Shown: piece after piece, positions 1 to 12,221 of the stretch
Position numbering within the stretch: the first letter of the stretch is position 1
How the letters are laid out: each line of letters opens with the position of its first letter
Assembly: GCA_002105175.1 (NCBI GenBank)
Contig: MCGE01000006.1
Location: 1,364,001-1,428,000 of the forward strand
Source: Absidia repens
Taxonomy: Eukaryota; Mucoromycota; Mucoromycetes; Mucorales; Cunninghamellaceae
DNA length: 64,000 nt
Direction: 5' to 3'
Notes under the pieces: model-generated
Told to the model about the DNA's origin: nothing
The model's database searches: none
What the model saw: only the letters and a program-made list of their open reading frames with translations
Position numbers and translations under genes: made by a program

Positions 1-2232
1 TTGACCCCATCGCCTGTCATGGCAGAAATGTTGTGACGTCGTTTGGAAGCTTGAATCATTTTGACCTTGGTTTCGGGAGAGCATCGAGCCACCACCAAAG
101 GGAGTCGGTCCAGTCGGTCAATAGCATCGTCAGACATGGCATCAAACTGAGTTCCCGTCATCACCAAGGATCGAATAGTTTCTTTGGACATGGATGTTTC
201 GTTCAAGATGTTGATTTCTTTTGCAATGGCCGTCGCTGTCACTTCATGGTCACCTGTCAACATATGCACCGAGATACCCGCACCATGTGCCTCATCCACC
301 GCTTGACGAGACTCTGCACGAGGAGGATCATAGATACCAGCAAGACCAACAAATACCAGTTCACGTTCAGTATCATCACGGCACATATCCTTGGCTTTTT
401 CTACATCCACCTCATCCATTGCTCGATAAGCCATCGCCATCACCCGGAGTCCCTTGCCAGCCAATAAATCCACAGTCGAGTGTATACGCTCAGATTCCTT
501 TTCAGAGTTGATATTGATGCACAGCGGCAAAATACATTCAGCAGCGCCCTTTGTGAATAGCACCACGCGGTCATCACCAGAATCATCGCCATGATGGACA
601 TACAAGGTAGACATTCGCTTGATCGTAGAATCAAAGGGATATTCAGCTAAGAGAGTCCAGTTTTTCGCCATCAATGTAGGTTTCCCCATACCAAACTTGT
701 GAGCCAGCACTTGTAAAGCCACTTCAGTAGGAGCACCACTAGCAATCCAATCATCAGACGAGTCTTCTTCTTGATTTGTTGAAAATGAGGGTGGTTTTTC
801 AGAATTGACATGAGGATTTTCATCGATGGTGTCTTCCGTCAAACGTTCGTTGTCGTGATCATCATCATCGTGTCGGCGGCGAATACTTGACATATTGCAA
901 AGAGCAGCGCAGTGAACCAACTGTTTGATGTCATGATCCAATGGACTTGCTGCAGTATCAGATGTATCCAATGCTTTCAAATCTTGATATTGCTTTGTGT
1001 TGTCGACCAGACCTTCGGTGGCATACACCTTGCCGTGGGGTGCCAGACCATTGGGTTCCACATAGAAAAAGCCTTGTTGAGGAGTCCAGAAGCGTACGAC
1101 CACCATTTTCGCCATGGTCAGAGTCCCAGTCTTGTCCGAGAAGATATTCGTCACTGAGCCCAAGGTTTCCAAACATTTCAGTTTACGCACTACCGCCTTT
1201 TGCTTCGTCATTTCCTTGCCACCCATCACAAGACTGACGGTCAATACTGTCGTAAGCCCAGCTGGAAGGACTGACATTGCTGCTGTCATACAATACATGC
1301 CCACATCATAGTTCGCCTTGAATTTGACGGTTGCAAGAACAATAATAACGCAAAGAGCCGATGCCGCCATTAGTGCAATATACATCTTGTTGAGTGACTT
1401 CTGTAATTGGGTAGTATCGCCATCCCCCGCTTCATTCAGTTTAGTCGCCACTTTGCCAATTTCCGTGTTCATTCCAGTCGCAATCACAATGCCTTGACCA
1501 CGCCCTTTAGACACGATCGTTGAGCTATACGCCAAATTGGTACGATCTCCCAGAGGAACATCTTTTTCAGAGAAAACAAGAAAGAAACAAAAAAAAAAAA
1601 AAAAGTCAATCATTGGCATAAAAAAAATATAGAATAAAAAACCACTTACCGATTTTTTCAAAGACCGCAACCGTTTTTGCTACAGGCACAGATTCACCTG
1701 TCAGTAAGGCTTCATCGGCTTCGAGATTGGACGCCCATGTCAATCGTACATCTGCCGCCACAGAATCACCCTCTTTGATGATAAGCAAGTCACCAGGCAC
1801 CAGTTCTTTACTTGGAATTTCGATTTCTTTACCATTACGGACCACTTGGGCCATAGGGGAGGAGAGGTTTCGTAAGGCAGCTAACGTTTGTTCGGCGGCA
1901 TATTCTTGGGAAAATGATAAATACAGATTCAACAAGGTTATCACCACCAGCATGGTACCAGTAGCATAGTCAGCAAGCGCATATGAAGCAGCAGCGAATA
2001 TAAGAAAAATCCAGTTCATGGCATCGATAAACTGTCGAAGGAGCACCCGAATCCATTGCGGACCTGAATTATCTGCGAGTTCATTCATGCCATACGTATG
2101 TTGTCGTTTCAAGGCTTCATTTGCATCAAGCCCATTAGTACTGGATGTCGAGAGTGAGGATGCAATTGAATCGATGGATTTTGTGTGCCATTCACTTTCT
2201 TGTTGTCGCTGATCGGTCTCGGAAGTAACCAT
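1..2232 (-). CDS. P-type cation ATPase, ENA-like (type IID), C-terminus beyond window
   Basis: Two exons, 2232-1650 and 1561 down to the window edge, are joined by an 88-nt GT-AG intron. The roughly 714 visible residues carry the P-type ATPase core: an N-terminal cation-ATPase segment, membrane helices M1-M2, the actuator motif TGES, an M4 reading LPAGL, the phosphorylation motif DKTGTLT (about 1100-1130) and the hinge TGDGVN at the window edge. Type IID (ENA/ACU) pumps export Na+ or K+ at the plasma membrane or endomembranes and use ATP through an aspartyl-phosphate intermediate. ENA proteins are about 1000-1100 residues, so the final third with M5-M10 is missing only because the window ends. 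The start Met at 2232 precedes a polar N-terminus typical of the family. The M4 motif resembles neither the classic IPxSL of ENA pumps nor the PEGL of Ca2+ pumps exactly, so ion specificity is uncertain. Confidence 0.88.
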
Positions 2233-2817
2233 AATTTATCAAAAAAATTAAGAGTTGGCTTGATGGTATGTATATATTATATAAATAATATATATAAGTA
2301 ATATTGGTAGTAAGTATAAAATAATATAATGAAACGAACGAGAAAAGTAAACTCATTCTCATCCCCGAGTTATATAATTTTTTTTTTCTATAATATTACG
2401 TTATGAAAATGAAAATCTAGTTTTACAGTGCCGTCGGAGATATAATGCCAGTAACCACTCTTGTGAGTTCTTGTGAGTTTTAGCGGACTCGATATTGAAT
2501 TTGACGCTTGTGAGGATATCACCACGCAATTCTTTGTACGTAATGATAATGTTTCTCTTCTTATTATACCCAAAGCAAATTCCGTTCAAGTAACTACAAA
2601 AAGGAAAAGAGGTCAACCATTAATACGAACTTAAAAAGTACCTTTGAACAGTTTTAATACGAATCTTTGACCTTGATCTCGATTAATCCATGCAATATAT
2701 TTAAAATCCCGCCAGGAAAGCGATCTTTTTTTTTTTTCTGCTCTTTCTGTATCTTTTTTTCTTTCTTCCTTTCCTCTTCCTCTTTTTTTTTTTACAAATC
2801 AAGTTTATTCTTATGAT
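2233..2817. promoter_or_regulatory. Divergent intergenic region (P-type ATPase / SLM1-like)
   Basis: These 585 bp separate two start codons pointing away from each other and so must hold both promoters. There is a TATA-rich stretch near 2265-2300 on the ATPase side and a long pyrimidine tract near 2725-2795 just before the SLM1-like start, a common fungal promoter/leader feature. No coding frame or known site is visible. Confidence 0.5.
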
Positions 2818-4922
2818 ATGCAAAACTTTTTGAACAAACGACAATGGATGACCAAAAACAATAGTGTCAACCCTATTCCAACAAAGGATGGACGAGTTCC
2901 CTTCAAGCGCGACTCCTTCAACACAAGCTCATGCCCAACTACCACCTCAATAAAAAGCTTGATACCGTCCCTTTCTACCTTCAATCTACCACCAACAACG
3001 GCAACAACGATAGCAGCAACTACCTCCTCCCCATCTCAATGTACCAATTCGATTGCCGATCTCTATTCTCCTTGCAGCACTACAACCGCAACCGATCTTC
3101 CTGATCTTGGGGACGCGGAGAATGACAACCCTACTACGATATACGAAACACCACCGCCTATTTTTGCATGCGATCAACACACTCCTTATCCTATTACCAT
3201 GGATCAGTACGGGTCACCAGATTTACAGCAGCTTGGGATTCAGCCTGTCAAACTCTTATTAGAACGACTGGAAGCTTGGCAAGATGTAACGAAGTGTCTT
3301 TACAATCATTTCGAAGCATTAGCATTAGTGGAATCATCTATTGTCAAATCGTACTACAAGCTGGAAGACATATTGGCATTTGAACATCATGGCATAGGGG
3401 GCTCAAACAATCAACAACGACCCTTGGATGTGACAGGTGATAACAGTAATGGCAGCAACAGCAACAGGGATATGCAAAATTCCAACGGTCTTCGAGAAAG
3501 TGGTGGATCTCGCAACAAAAAGAAACTCGGTCGTCCAACACCAGAAACTGCAGCAGTATTATCACCGTCAACACTCGAGTCCCATTTTGCAAAAACCGCT
3601 GGTATACGACAAGTGTGTGATGCTTGGCAAATGTATCATCTGAAAAATGCCAAAGACCATATTGACTATTCAAGTTTTATTCGGGCTCAAGGATTACCGT
3701 TGTTGGCCAATATCAAAAATGAACTCAAGTACATTATCCGCTCTGTCCGGTCCGATGATAGACTCTCGCTAACCCATCTGGCCAAGCTCAAGGAGGAGGC
3801 GGCAAAACGTTTGACTCGATTGGATCAACAACTGACATTTTTTGATCGTCATCCTGATCATGGTGATACCAAAGAAGACCCATGGCTCATGAATACACGT
3901 AAGATTGAAACAAAAACCACTTGATTTTTCTCCTTTTCTGGCTCAAATCTGATTCGTTTTCTTTTTTAGGGGTTATCAAGCAAATGCTCAAGGTATATCA
4001 ACAAGAAAACAAAATGCATGAAACGGTGATTCGACTTCAACGAGAAATTATGGCACTGGAAAAACAATTGATGGAAGATTTGCGCCAATTTTGTCAACAG
4101 CTTTATACGTTACGGGAATCTAGCTGGTTAGGTGTGGATCGGGGATTACTGGAAATCATGCGGGCGTTTGACAATGTAACCAATGATGCCGACTGGGATA
4201 CGTTTATCAACCAATGCAAGGACCAGCTAGTATCTGAAGAAGCTTCTTATCGTCATCCTGAAAGACTACAATATCCCAACCATAATCATCCGCTGGTACA
4301 ACCTCTTTTTGCCGCTCGAATGGAAAGGAGGTCATCGATCTTACACAACTGGCATGAATACATTTATGTTCTCACTCCAGGTAAACCTTATCCATCTATC
4401 CATTCGCTTATTAGTCCGACTTCTGTTTACTCACCTTTTTTATTGTATGTAGCTGGATTCTTACACGAATACAGAAACCCAAAATCATATCCATCCCATC
4501 CAACAAGCACAGCGTATATTCCTGAATACAACGTCACCACCTTATCCACCAATCGCCATCATGATCTTATCTTTCAACTCCAACCTTATGCCCTTGCTCC
4601 CAGCTTCCCTCGACTGACCTCCTCCAACACCATCAGTGGACGATGTGGTACGCCCAGCATCAGCAGCAAACCTTTTGGACGCGCAACTACCACTCGCACT
4701 AGGAAAAATATCACACTACGTGCCAAAAGCGCTCAGGATATGCAAACGTGGCTGGAACATATGACGGTCTGCTCCCATCGATATCGTCCGGTAATACAAT
4801 GTCGTCGATCTGTAGGAGATCTAGTTTCGTCGGTCGGTACCTTCTCGCCCACATTGGTGAATCAAGACATGGCTCCTTCTCCAAGATGGCTTTTGTCTCC
4901 TGCACCTACAGCGCGTACTTCC

Positions 4923-4976
<54 letters not shown>

Positions 4977-5369
4977 AACAGCATGGTCATCGTCGCCGAA
5001 ACACCATCATCACCACCGCTACCACCTGTCAATAAGGTTGAAGAGAAGAAAGAAACACTACAATCACCCGACCAGCGTCAAAAACATACCACTCCAGGGG
5101 GATTCTCGGTACTTGCGGACTTTTTATCCTTTGCATCAAAACAATTGGCATCCGACCATCAAGAACAACGAGATCTCAAAAGTACAATGTCAACAGCTAA
5201 GACGACAGAACTTCATTTATCGGAAAAATTGACACCCGATTCCACATCACCAACAGCGCCTTACAAGGAAAACCAAGAGACAGACGACCGTATCGAAGCA
5301 GCACCACAGCCTCCAAATGAAGACCCTAGACCAAGTATCCTTACTGGTGTACAATACCCCTCTGATTAG
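2818..5369 (+). CDS. SLM1: Slm1-like F-BAR and PH domain protein (TORC2/PI(4,5)P2 effector)
   Basis: Three exons (2818-3898, 3970-4380, 4453-5369) give about 802 residues. The second intron is 72 nt with no stop, so it is easily misread as coding. After a disordered Ser/Thr-rich N-terminus, residues of about 140-455 match the Slm F-BAR region: a helix beginning with a PVxLLLERLEAW pattern, then long amphipathic helices. A PH domain follows at about 470-600 and ends in the usual Trp helix (TWLEHM). The tail is disordered, with a poly-Asn run and a Pro/Ser-rich C-terminus. In yeast, Slm1/Slm2 bind PI(4,5)P2 at eisosomes, recruit and are phosphorylated by TORC2, and are calcineurin substrates; this is family knowledge. 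The conserved order F-BAR then PH supports the assignment. Confidence 0.85.
4923..4978 (+). repeat. (AAC)n microsatellite coding poly-Asn
   Basis: About 18 near-perfect AAC units in the frame of the SLM1-like gene give a poly-Asn tract in its disordered tail. Another frame would read Gln, but the gene frame reads Asn. Confidence 0.9.
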
Positions 5370-5509
5370 ATTAGACCCGCTTTTTTTTCAGTTTTTTTTT
5401 TTTTTTTTCTTCTTTTATCCATACCCCAACCCAACCTTGTCCTTCTTTCTTTCTTACTTTTACTATTATACTATATTCTGATTCAAAATGTGATTTCGTA
5501 TGACTTATC

Positions 5510-5515
5510 AATAAA
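5510..5515 (+). terminator. Poly(A) signal for the SLM1-like gene
   Basis: AATAAA lies 141 bp after the stop codon, downstream of a T-rich 3' region. A second AATAAA lies near 5735. Confidence 0.5.
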
Positions 5516-5744
5516 GATTCTGATTTTGATTTTTTGATTTTGTATAATTTATGATCCTTGCTTATGTGAGTACGTGCATGTGTGTGTGTACTGATGAAAT
5601 ATAGCTCATTTAAAAAATATAGGGTATCTCTGCCAATGGGTTTGTTTGTTGCATTATATAAGATGTATGGTGATGATGTTGATACTGATAGATTTGCCAC
5701 AGAGATTTCACTATGATGTATGGTCTAGTTCAGCAATAAAGTAA

Positions 5745-5745
<1 letters not shown>

Positions 5746-5781
<36 letters not shown>
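5746..5781. repeat. 36-nt A homopolymer
   Basis: 36 A directly after an AATAAAGTAAC string. It could be the A-tail trace of a retroposed transcript, but no matching source sequence is visible upstream. Confidence 0.9.
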
Positions 5782-5783
<2 letters not shown>

Positions 5784-6034
5784 TCCTACGGTAAATGCTA
5801 AGGGTCTGTATTTTACTTGGCAATAAAGATTCTGGCGGTCTCTGGATGTCGGAAATCTTGGAGTTATGGGGTGCCAGGGTTTATTTTTTGAAGTGTGGAT
5901 TTTGATGGGACGGGGTTAGATGATTTCTCTATTTCTCACTTTTGGTGAGCAGCACACTGGTGTTAACAGTCATCCTCAGCGCTCTCAAGTTATGCAAGGA
6001 AAAAGATGGACAGTGATTATGCCACAATTCTCAC

Positions 6035-6365
6035 TCCGCCCACGTGGTGTTGTATTTAATTTATTATTATATCTTCCGTCTTTTTTTTTGATTTTCATTT
6101 TTGTTTCTCATTTTGTCTTCCTTTATTAAATACTTTAATGAAGTGATGTTGTGCTTGGATTAGTATTGGAACTCGAATCACGGGCTGTTCAAAAACGCCA
6201 CGCAAACGTCATAGGGAACCCCTTTCATTTTGGATTCATGATTTGGACCACCATCACATTAGCCTTAATCTTAGAATAGTATTATGACCCGTTATTAGTT
6301 TATTTGGTATATGTTGTCATAGTTTGCATTTATATTTGAATAAATATGTTTTGTCTCTTTTCATT
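6035..6365 (+). repeat. Dispersed repeat, copy 1 (strongly diverged)
   Basis: It keeps the same order of landmarks as the better copies: a CACGTG box, a T-rich tract, a dissimilar spacer, the block CCCTTTCATTTTGGAT, a CACCAT-like box, and a Gly-poor tail ending in GAATAAATATGT. Point and length divergence is high, so it is probably an old copy. Confidence 0.55.
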
Positions 6366-7139
6366 ATCAGCCTCTTTCATGCGTTTAATTGTCTTATTGA
6401 ATGGGCGTGGCATATGTGCGTACGAAAAAAATATTCGGGTGAGAGAGTATATGTGTGTCGAAAAGAAAATTGCTTCGATATTAAAGCAATTTTGTTTATT
6501 TCAGTACCCTGCCTTTTGTTTGAAAAAAATAAAAGTGGGTAAATCAATTACCTTCCAGTGCTCTTCAATCTTCATATTATTATGCATATTTTATTATGTA
6601 CTTTTCACTGTCTTTTTTTCATGTATTCACCAAGGCCATTTTTGAAAACTGATCAAAAAATCCTTTCCATCTCTATGTTTTGAACCCCCAGTGGCATAAA
6701 CCTTTTTGTTTTTTTTCTACACACCCGCACAATATTTTACCGTACAATGTAGGTATACCTATTTGACAAGACAAACTAAATGAATGAGTGACAATGTAAA
6801 AGTAAATGAAGAACTATATTTATTAAGCTGTCTTGTAACCAGAGAACGTAAGCTATATACGCTAAGTGATAAACTCTATAGTGAAGGATAGGTGCGAAAT
6901 AACGTTGGCCAAGTATTCCATGGCGATGCTGAATGGTGATGATTGCTTCACAAGGAAGACTAAGCCATGATGCCGATGTTGACTACAGTCAATGAAAGTG
7001 GAAGTCACAATGTCATTGCTGTTAATTATTGGAGGTTATCATCAAGAGAAAGTTACTACTATGTTGATGATGTCGAGCGTTGTAAAAATAATTGGAGGCT
7101 TCCCTTTCTTGTGCCCACCTAAAAATCAAAAAATCATTT

Positions 7140-7560
7140 CAAAGGCCGCACACGTGAAATATTTATTTTCTCTCTCCTGGCCTTTTTTATTTTTTCGGCT
7201 CTTTCTTTTTGACTATTTTTTTTCTTCCATTTTTTCTTCACCATTTAACTTCTACGGGGCCATGTTGAACTTAGAATAGTGTCAGGACTAGTTTAGAAGG
7301 GGTTTCAGATCAGGAATACAAGATGCATGGGGAAACTCTTTCATTTTGAATCTAGGATCTGAAGACACCATGAGCTGCCTTTTGGGAGCCTTCATTAGCT
7401 TAGTTTAGTGTTAGGTTTTATCTATATCTGAATAAAATATGTCTTTTTTTTTTTTTTTTTTAATTATTTCAATGAAAAATGTCCCGTAAGTCTCATGTCT
7501 TGTGCAATAGATCGCTTTTGTTCTACCATCACCCCTTAGGATCATTGTTGACATTTGTTA
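7140..7560 (+). repeat. Dispersed repeat, copy 2
   Basis: Landmarks in order are a CACACGTGAA box, a pyrimidine tract with CGGCTCTTTC, GTGTCAGGACTAGTTTAGA (about 7279-7297), GCATGGGGAAACTCTTTCAT, a box near CACCATGAG, GAATAAAATATGTC, and TTGTGCAATAGATC. It carries no coding frame. The AATAAA near its 3' part could act as a poly(A) signal. Confidence 0.8.
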
Positions 7561-8846
7561 TGTTTTAGTCTTGTACAGTCTGTACAATACAATATTGTAG
7601 TTCCATTTTTACACTTGCCCATTTCGATTAGTGAATAGTATTTCTCATGCAACAACTGTTGATTCCTTTTGTTACGATGAATTCCATACTTTTATTTTTT
7701 GTATCAGCCAACATGCTTCAATAAAATATTCCTTTTTATTACTCATTGAATATCATTTGACCCAAACGATAGTGATCAATTTAGCCATTTTAACTGTTTT
7801 GTGAGTATCCTATCACCACCTGATTTATAGCTTACCCACTATGACCAATTTTCCTCTTGCTTACTAGTTCATGTCACTTCATATCAAACATATCCTTTAC
7901 CCCACTCCACCATTCGTATTAATTAGTTAATAAACACCATTCCGTCAGCGGAGCTTCCACTAGATAGATCATACCGTATACATCCAGTGCACTGACTTTT
8001 TTTATTTGGTTATTTGATTATTTTGCATATTGTATACTATTAATACTCGAGCCCACCCCAAGGAGCTTCTCACTAACGTGCAAAATGGGGAACTGTCTAA
8101 TCCCATTCCACTAAAATCCACTTTCAACCACAGTATGATAATGACATGGCACTTTTTGCCACGTCAAAATCGTGACCTAATTCCGTGCCCCACCATATCC
8201 AGTACCTAACTCTAGCGCAGCAACTGATCCCACCGATCATAACCATCACTTTTTAAATAACTATAACAAGCAAATAAGCATTACAACAGTATAAAAAACG
8301 TCAACAAAGGTCGTACGACAACGTTATATTTAAAAAAATTGGTATCATCTTCGCTTTAAGAATGTAAATAAATAAATAAAAAACCATAGCTACAACTATA
8401 TATAACAAAAACTATATCATTGCCATCCTTCTGCATGATTAATGGAAAAAAAATCGAGATATCAGTAAAAGATCACCATCACCCGTTCAACCTTTTTTCA
8501 AATAATATTGAGAATTTCTCAGTGTTTTCGGCGTTTGAATGTCTACAAAACATTATTGAGATAGGCAAAGATGACAAAAAATGCGTTTTATTGATGAAGA
8601 ATATAAAAATCGAAGAGGGGGATATGTATAAACATCATATCTAAATAGAGATATGATATCATGGGAAAGGATACAAAATATAGTAATAATAGTAATAGTA
8701 AGAATAATAAAGATGATGATATGACGATGATGATATGAAGATAAAAAACAATGAAAAGAATGAATAAGCTAAAACTATGTATGCAAAAATGGGGAAGGAG
8801 AAGGTTGTATAAATACACAATATGGGACGGAAAGAGGAAAATACAA

Positions 8847-10726
8847 TCACATGATATCAATTTCTTCATCATCATCTTCATCATCGGTAGCTGTGCTAAC
8901 ACCACCACCGCCACCAAATTCAGCCACTGGTACGCCGGGAGTAGCCAAAGAAGAGACATCTGGTTGATGCATTATAGTCTGATTTTCCACCACCCGGAAA
9001 TCCATTTGCTCTTCACCATAAGTAACCATGACTTGATGATCCAGACCATCATCTTCAATAGTGGCATCTATATGGTCGTCATCGTCTGAAGGCACCAGTA
9101 GCATTTCCTCTAACATTCGTCGTTTATGAAGCGCAGCAGATCGTCGTTTGGGTCGAGTAGATGCAAGGCAATTTGGATCTTGAAATTTGGTGTTCACTGG
9201 AATTGACACCGAAGCATCTTGTTGTTTCTTTCTTGTCCTTCTTCGCTTAGGTCCTGCAGTCGTTGGGGATAATGATGGAAGAACAGCCGTATCAAGTCGC
9301 AGTTCCTTTGGTTTGGATTGCTTGGTCAAGGCAGCCATAGACATAGGACCAGTATCGGATGTTGCTGAAACCGGTTGCTTTCTCCGTCTTCGTCGTTTCT
9401 TTCCAACCGTAGCATCCATTTTTTCATCATCATCATTATTGTCGTCGTCATCCTCTACCACTGTTGCTGTTGTTGTCGCCACTTTGGAGAGTTCTTCTTT
9501 GACCATATAATCAGATAATTTCACCTTGTCACCACCTTGTTGTTCAGCAATGCAAGCATCCACATACAACATCACCCGCACCAGTTGTTCACGCACCAAA
9601 CATGAGAGATCAATTTCCACTTCCCCATCATTTTGGTCATCAGTAGTAGAAGAGACAATAGAGAGAATACCAGGAAGTTTGTCCGGTTGCAAATGTTGTG
9701 TGATCTTGGTTAAAAGAGCTTCCTCGACTTGTCGTTTGGGCAGATACATATAAGTAGTAGTCATCACAGACACAGGGCCGTCGTCGTCCTCATCTTCAGA
9801 GTCACCATCATCATCATCGTCATCATCATCGGTCGACGAATCTTCCTCCTTCAGATCATCAAAAGCAGAAAGGGACCGGCTTGTATCGTCTTGTTCTTCT
9901 TGTCCTGTATCTCCAGACTCTTCAAACGTTTCTTGGCCTTGATCAGCAGCATATTCTTCATGAGTAGGTGATATGGCAGAGGTGATCGTTTCAGTAGTTT
10001 CCGAGCCACCAGGAGAAGGTTCACCACCAAAGTCTTGTATCGTTTGCTGTTGTTCAATTGGACTTGACAGTGGGGTTGTGATGGGGGATGAATCTAAAGA
10101 AGTATGTTGGTTTGTTAGTTTCAATTTATGCTAAGCAAAAGCCCCAGTCTATGGTGTCGTTGTTTTTCTTACCAAAAGTCAATTCGTCGTAGAAAAAAGA
10201 AGGAGTCGCTTCATCAACTTGATCGAGATTCAGCTCTTGGCCAAATAGACCGTCCAACTGTAAAGTTTGAGCCAATAATTGAGAATCAAAGCCTTCCATG
10301 GGAAAGACGTCCTTGACCGAGGGGTTGGTATCATTTTCATCCATCCAGGGCAGCCAGGTCATAGATTCCCTAGATTTTTGAGAATAATAAAAAAAAAGGC
10401 GCTTAATTAAGGATATGATCTAGCTAATTCTCGGTATGATCTCAGTTGATTACCTTAGCATCAAATCGTGTACTTCACCCGTCAGGTCTTCAATAGGCCA
10501 GCCATGAGTGGAAGGGATTAAATTGTCCATGGAGGCAGTAAGGTTGTTATCGTCAAGGTGACTTGAATCTGCGTTGAAGGCAGCGAGAAAGGCGTTGTTA
10601 TTAGTTTTTGGGAGTTGTTGAGCTAGTGTCGCACTATCATATACGCGAAAAAAACAAAACCAAAAAAAACAAGGTCAGTATCTCGTTCTAAACGTTTGGA
10701 TCAAAAGATCAAACTTACCCGCCCAT
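8847..10726 (-). CDS. NET-domain / FAM199X-like acidic-basic nuclear protein
   Basis: Four exons (10726-10719, 10633-10454, 10369-10173, 10093-8847) give 543 residues. The first exon has only 8 nt of coding sequence, so the start depends on that splice, but the frame closes perfectly. The middle of the protein has a 60-residue segment of the form KLPGILSIV, spacer, EVEIDLSCL, spacer, YVDACI. That is the helix pattern of the NET (extra-terminal) domain of BET proteins and also fits the conserved core of FAM199X. It is flanked by long Asp/Glu runs, a Lys/Arg run (KKRRRRRK) and a second basic segment near the C-terminus. A role in chromatin or transcription is inferred from the NET fold and nuclear-type charge clusters. 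There is no bromodomain, so it is not a BET protein. Confidence 0.7.
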
Positions 10727-11388
10727 AATACAAGCGAAGTCAACAAATTAAAAAGGGGAGGGAAGGTGGGATATATATTATATATATATAAACTGTGAAT
10801 CAAACAGAGAACAATGTTGTAAATGTACTAGAGGATCTCTTGTAGAATTCAAAGTATGCACTATATATCGATACAAATAGTAAATAAAGATAGGAGAGGA
10901 GGGGGATAAGGTGGAAAAAAAGAGAATGAAGAATATAAAGCAAAAAAAAAAAAATTGGCAGTTATGAAAGCCAGAAAAAAAAAAGTTTTTTGTCAAAATT
11001 TTCAATTGCCGATCGAGGCTGGCTGGTGGACATACATTTTGCCCACCCAGCAAAAATGGTCAATTGAGAGAGCTCAGTGGATTATTCTTTTTCCCGGTGA
11101 TTAACTTCGAAGAAGGATTGGAAAGAACAGCAGTACAGTAGTTTCTTAATATTAGCTGATTGCAAGTATTTTTAGATACATCCACAACTTCTGTCGTTTT
11201 CCTTTCTAGGGCTGGCTACTGGTTACGCATCAGAAATGTGTATTATTAGAACCCAAAACGCGGCGGTATTTGAATTACTATTTCAAAAGCAAGCTTTTTT
11301 TTTGGTTACTTTTTATATCTTCCTTTCATTCTATTTCTTGAGTACATACCTCTTTTTTTTTTTTCAAAACTACAGCACTTTATTTCTT
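10727..11388. promoter_or_regulatory. Divergent intergenic region (NET-like / RhoGAP)
   Basis: These 662 bp lie between two divergent start codons. A TATATATA-rich element lies at about 10766-10792 on the minus-gene side. Purine/pyrimidine tracts lie near 10915-10990 and 11290-11365. No RNA gene or ORF of substance is seen. Confidence 0.45.
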
Positions 11389-12136
11389 ATGAACAGAACG
11401 AGAGGGCGAAGTCTCTCTCAGACTCAAGACGACGTGGTAAAAACAAAAATGTGAATGTTGCGTTGTGTGTACATCTTTCCAACATTAACTTTTTTTCCTT
11501 GCAGGTCACCAATATCGATTCACACTTGGATTTCGTCAAAAGAGTTTTGAAATGGAGTATATCAGATCTTGAACGCTTTATTACACTTCTACGTGCACGG
11601 TAACTAACTTGGGCGGATGGATACTTTGTACACAACTATATATATGTAATACTTATGACCCTTCTTTTTTATCGTCCTTGCAATACATAGCATCGCTGCG
11701 GAAGAAGCCTATATTTTATCACTTTCCAAATTGACACGTACGACTGAACCGACTGAAACTACACCTTTATTTGGCGAAAAGCAACCTTCGTTTCTATGTG
11801 CGACCTTCTATTATGAACAAAGTATTGAACATACTATTCAGCAACGGCGGGAACTCATTCAAGGCATCCGGGTAGAACTGGACAAGCTGATACTGGTGAA
11901 GGAAGGCCAAGAAGGTCGGCGAAAAATAGTGAAACAAGTCCAAGGTGAAAAAAATGCCAATTATGCCACTTTCCGAACAGGTGAACTGGTCAAGGTAAAT
12001 GGAATTGTAGTTATCATGTCACTTTTTAATTTCAGGAACTGACTTTTTTTTATGGGCAATGTCGGCGTGGAATTTTAGCTCAAAAAAGTCTATTCAAAAA
12101 AATGCAATGACCTTCAAGTAGCTCAACAGCAATTTG

Positions 12137-12221
<85 letters not shown>

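Larger units (their letters stand above)
5370..8846. other. Gene-free spacer with two dispersed-repeat copies
   Basis: No convincing coding frame occurs in 3.5 kb. It contains the 3' region of the SLM1-like gene, a 36-A homopolymer at 5746-5781, a degenerate repeat copy at about 6035-6365 and a good copy at about 7140-7560, followed by AT-rich sequence. An AATAAA on the minus strand (8587-8592) probably serves the next gene. Confidence 0.6.

Noticed and set aside
8587..8959. Minus-strand 123-codon Tyr/Ser/Leu-rich frame below the NET-like gene
   Set aside because: A shadow of the acidic C-terminus and AT-rich 3' region of the real gene; no codon bias or domain.
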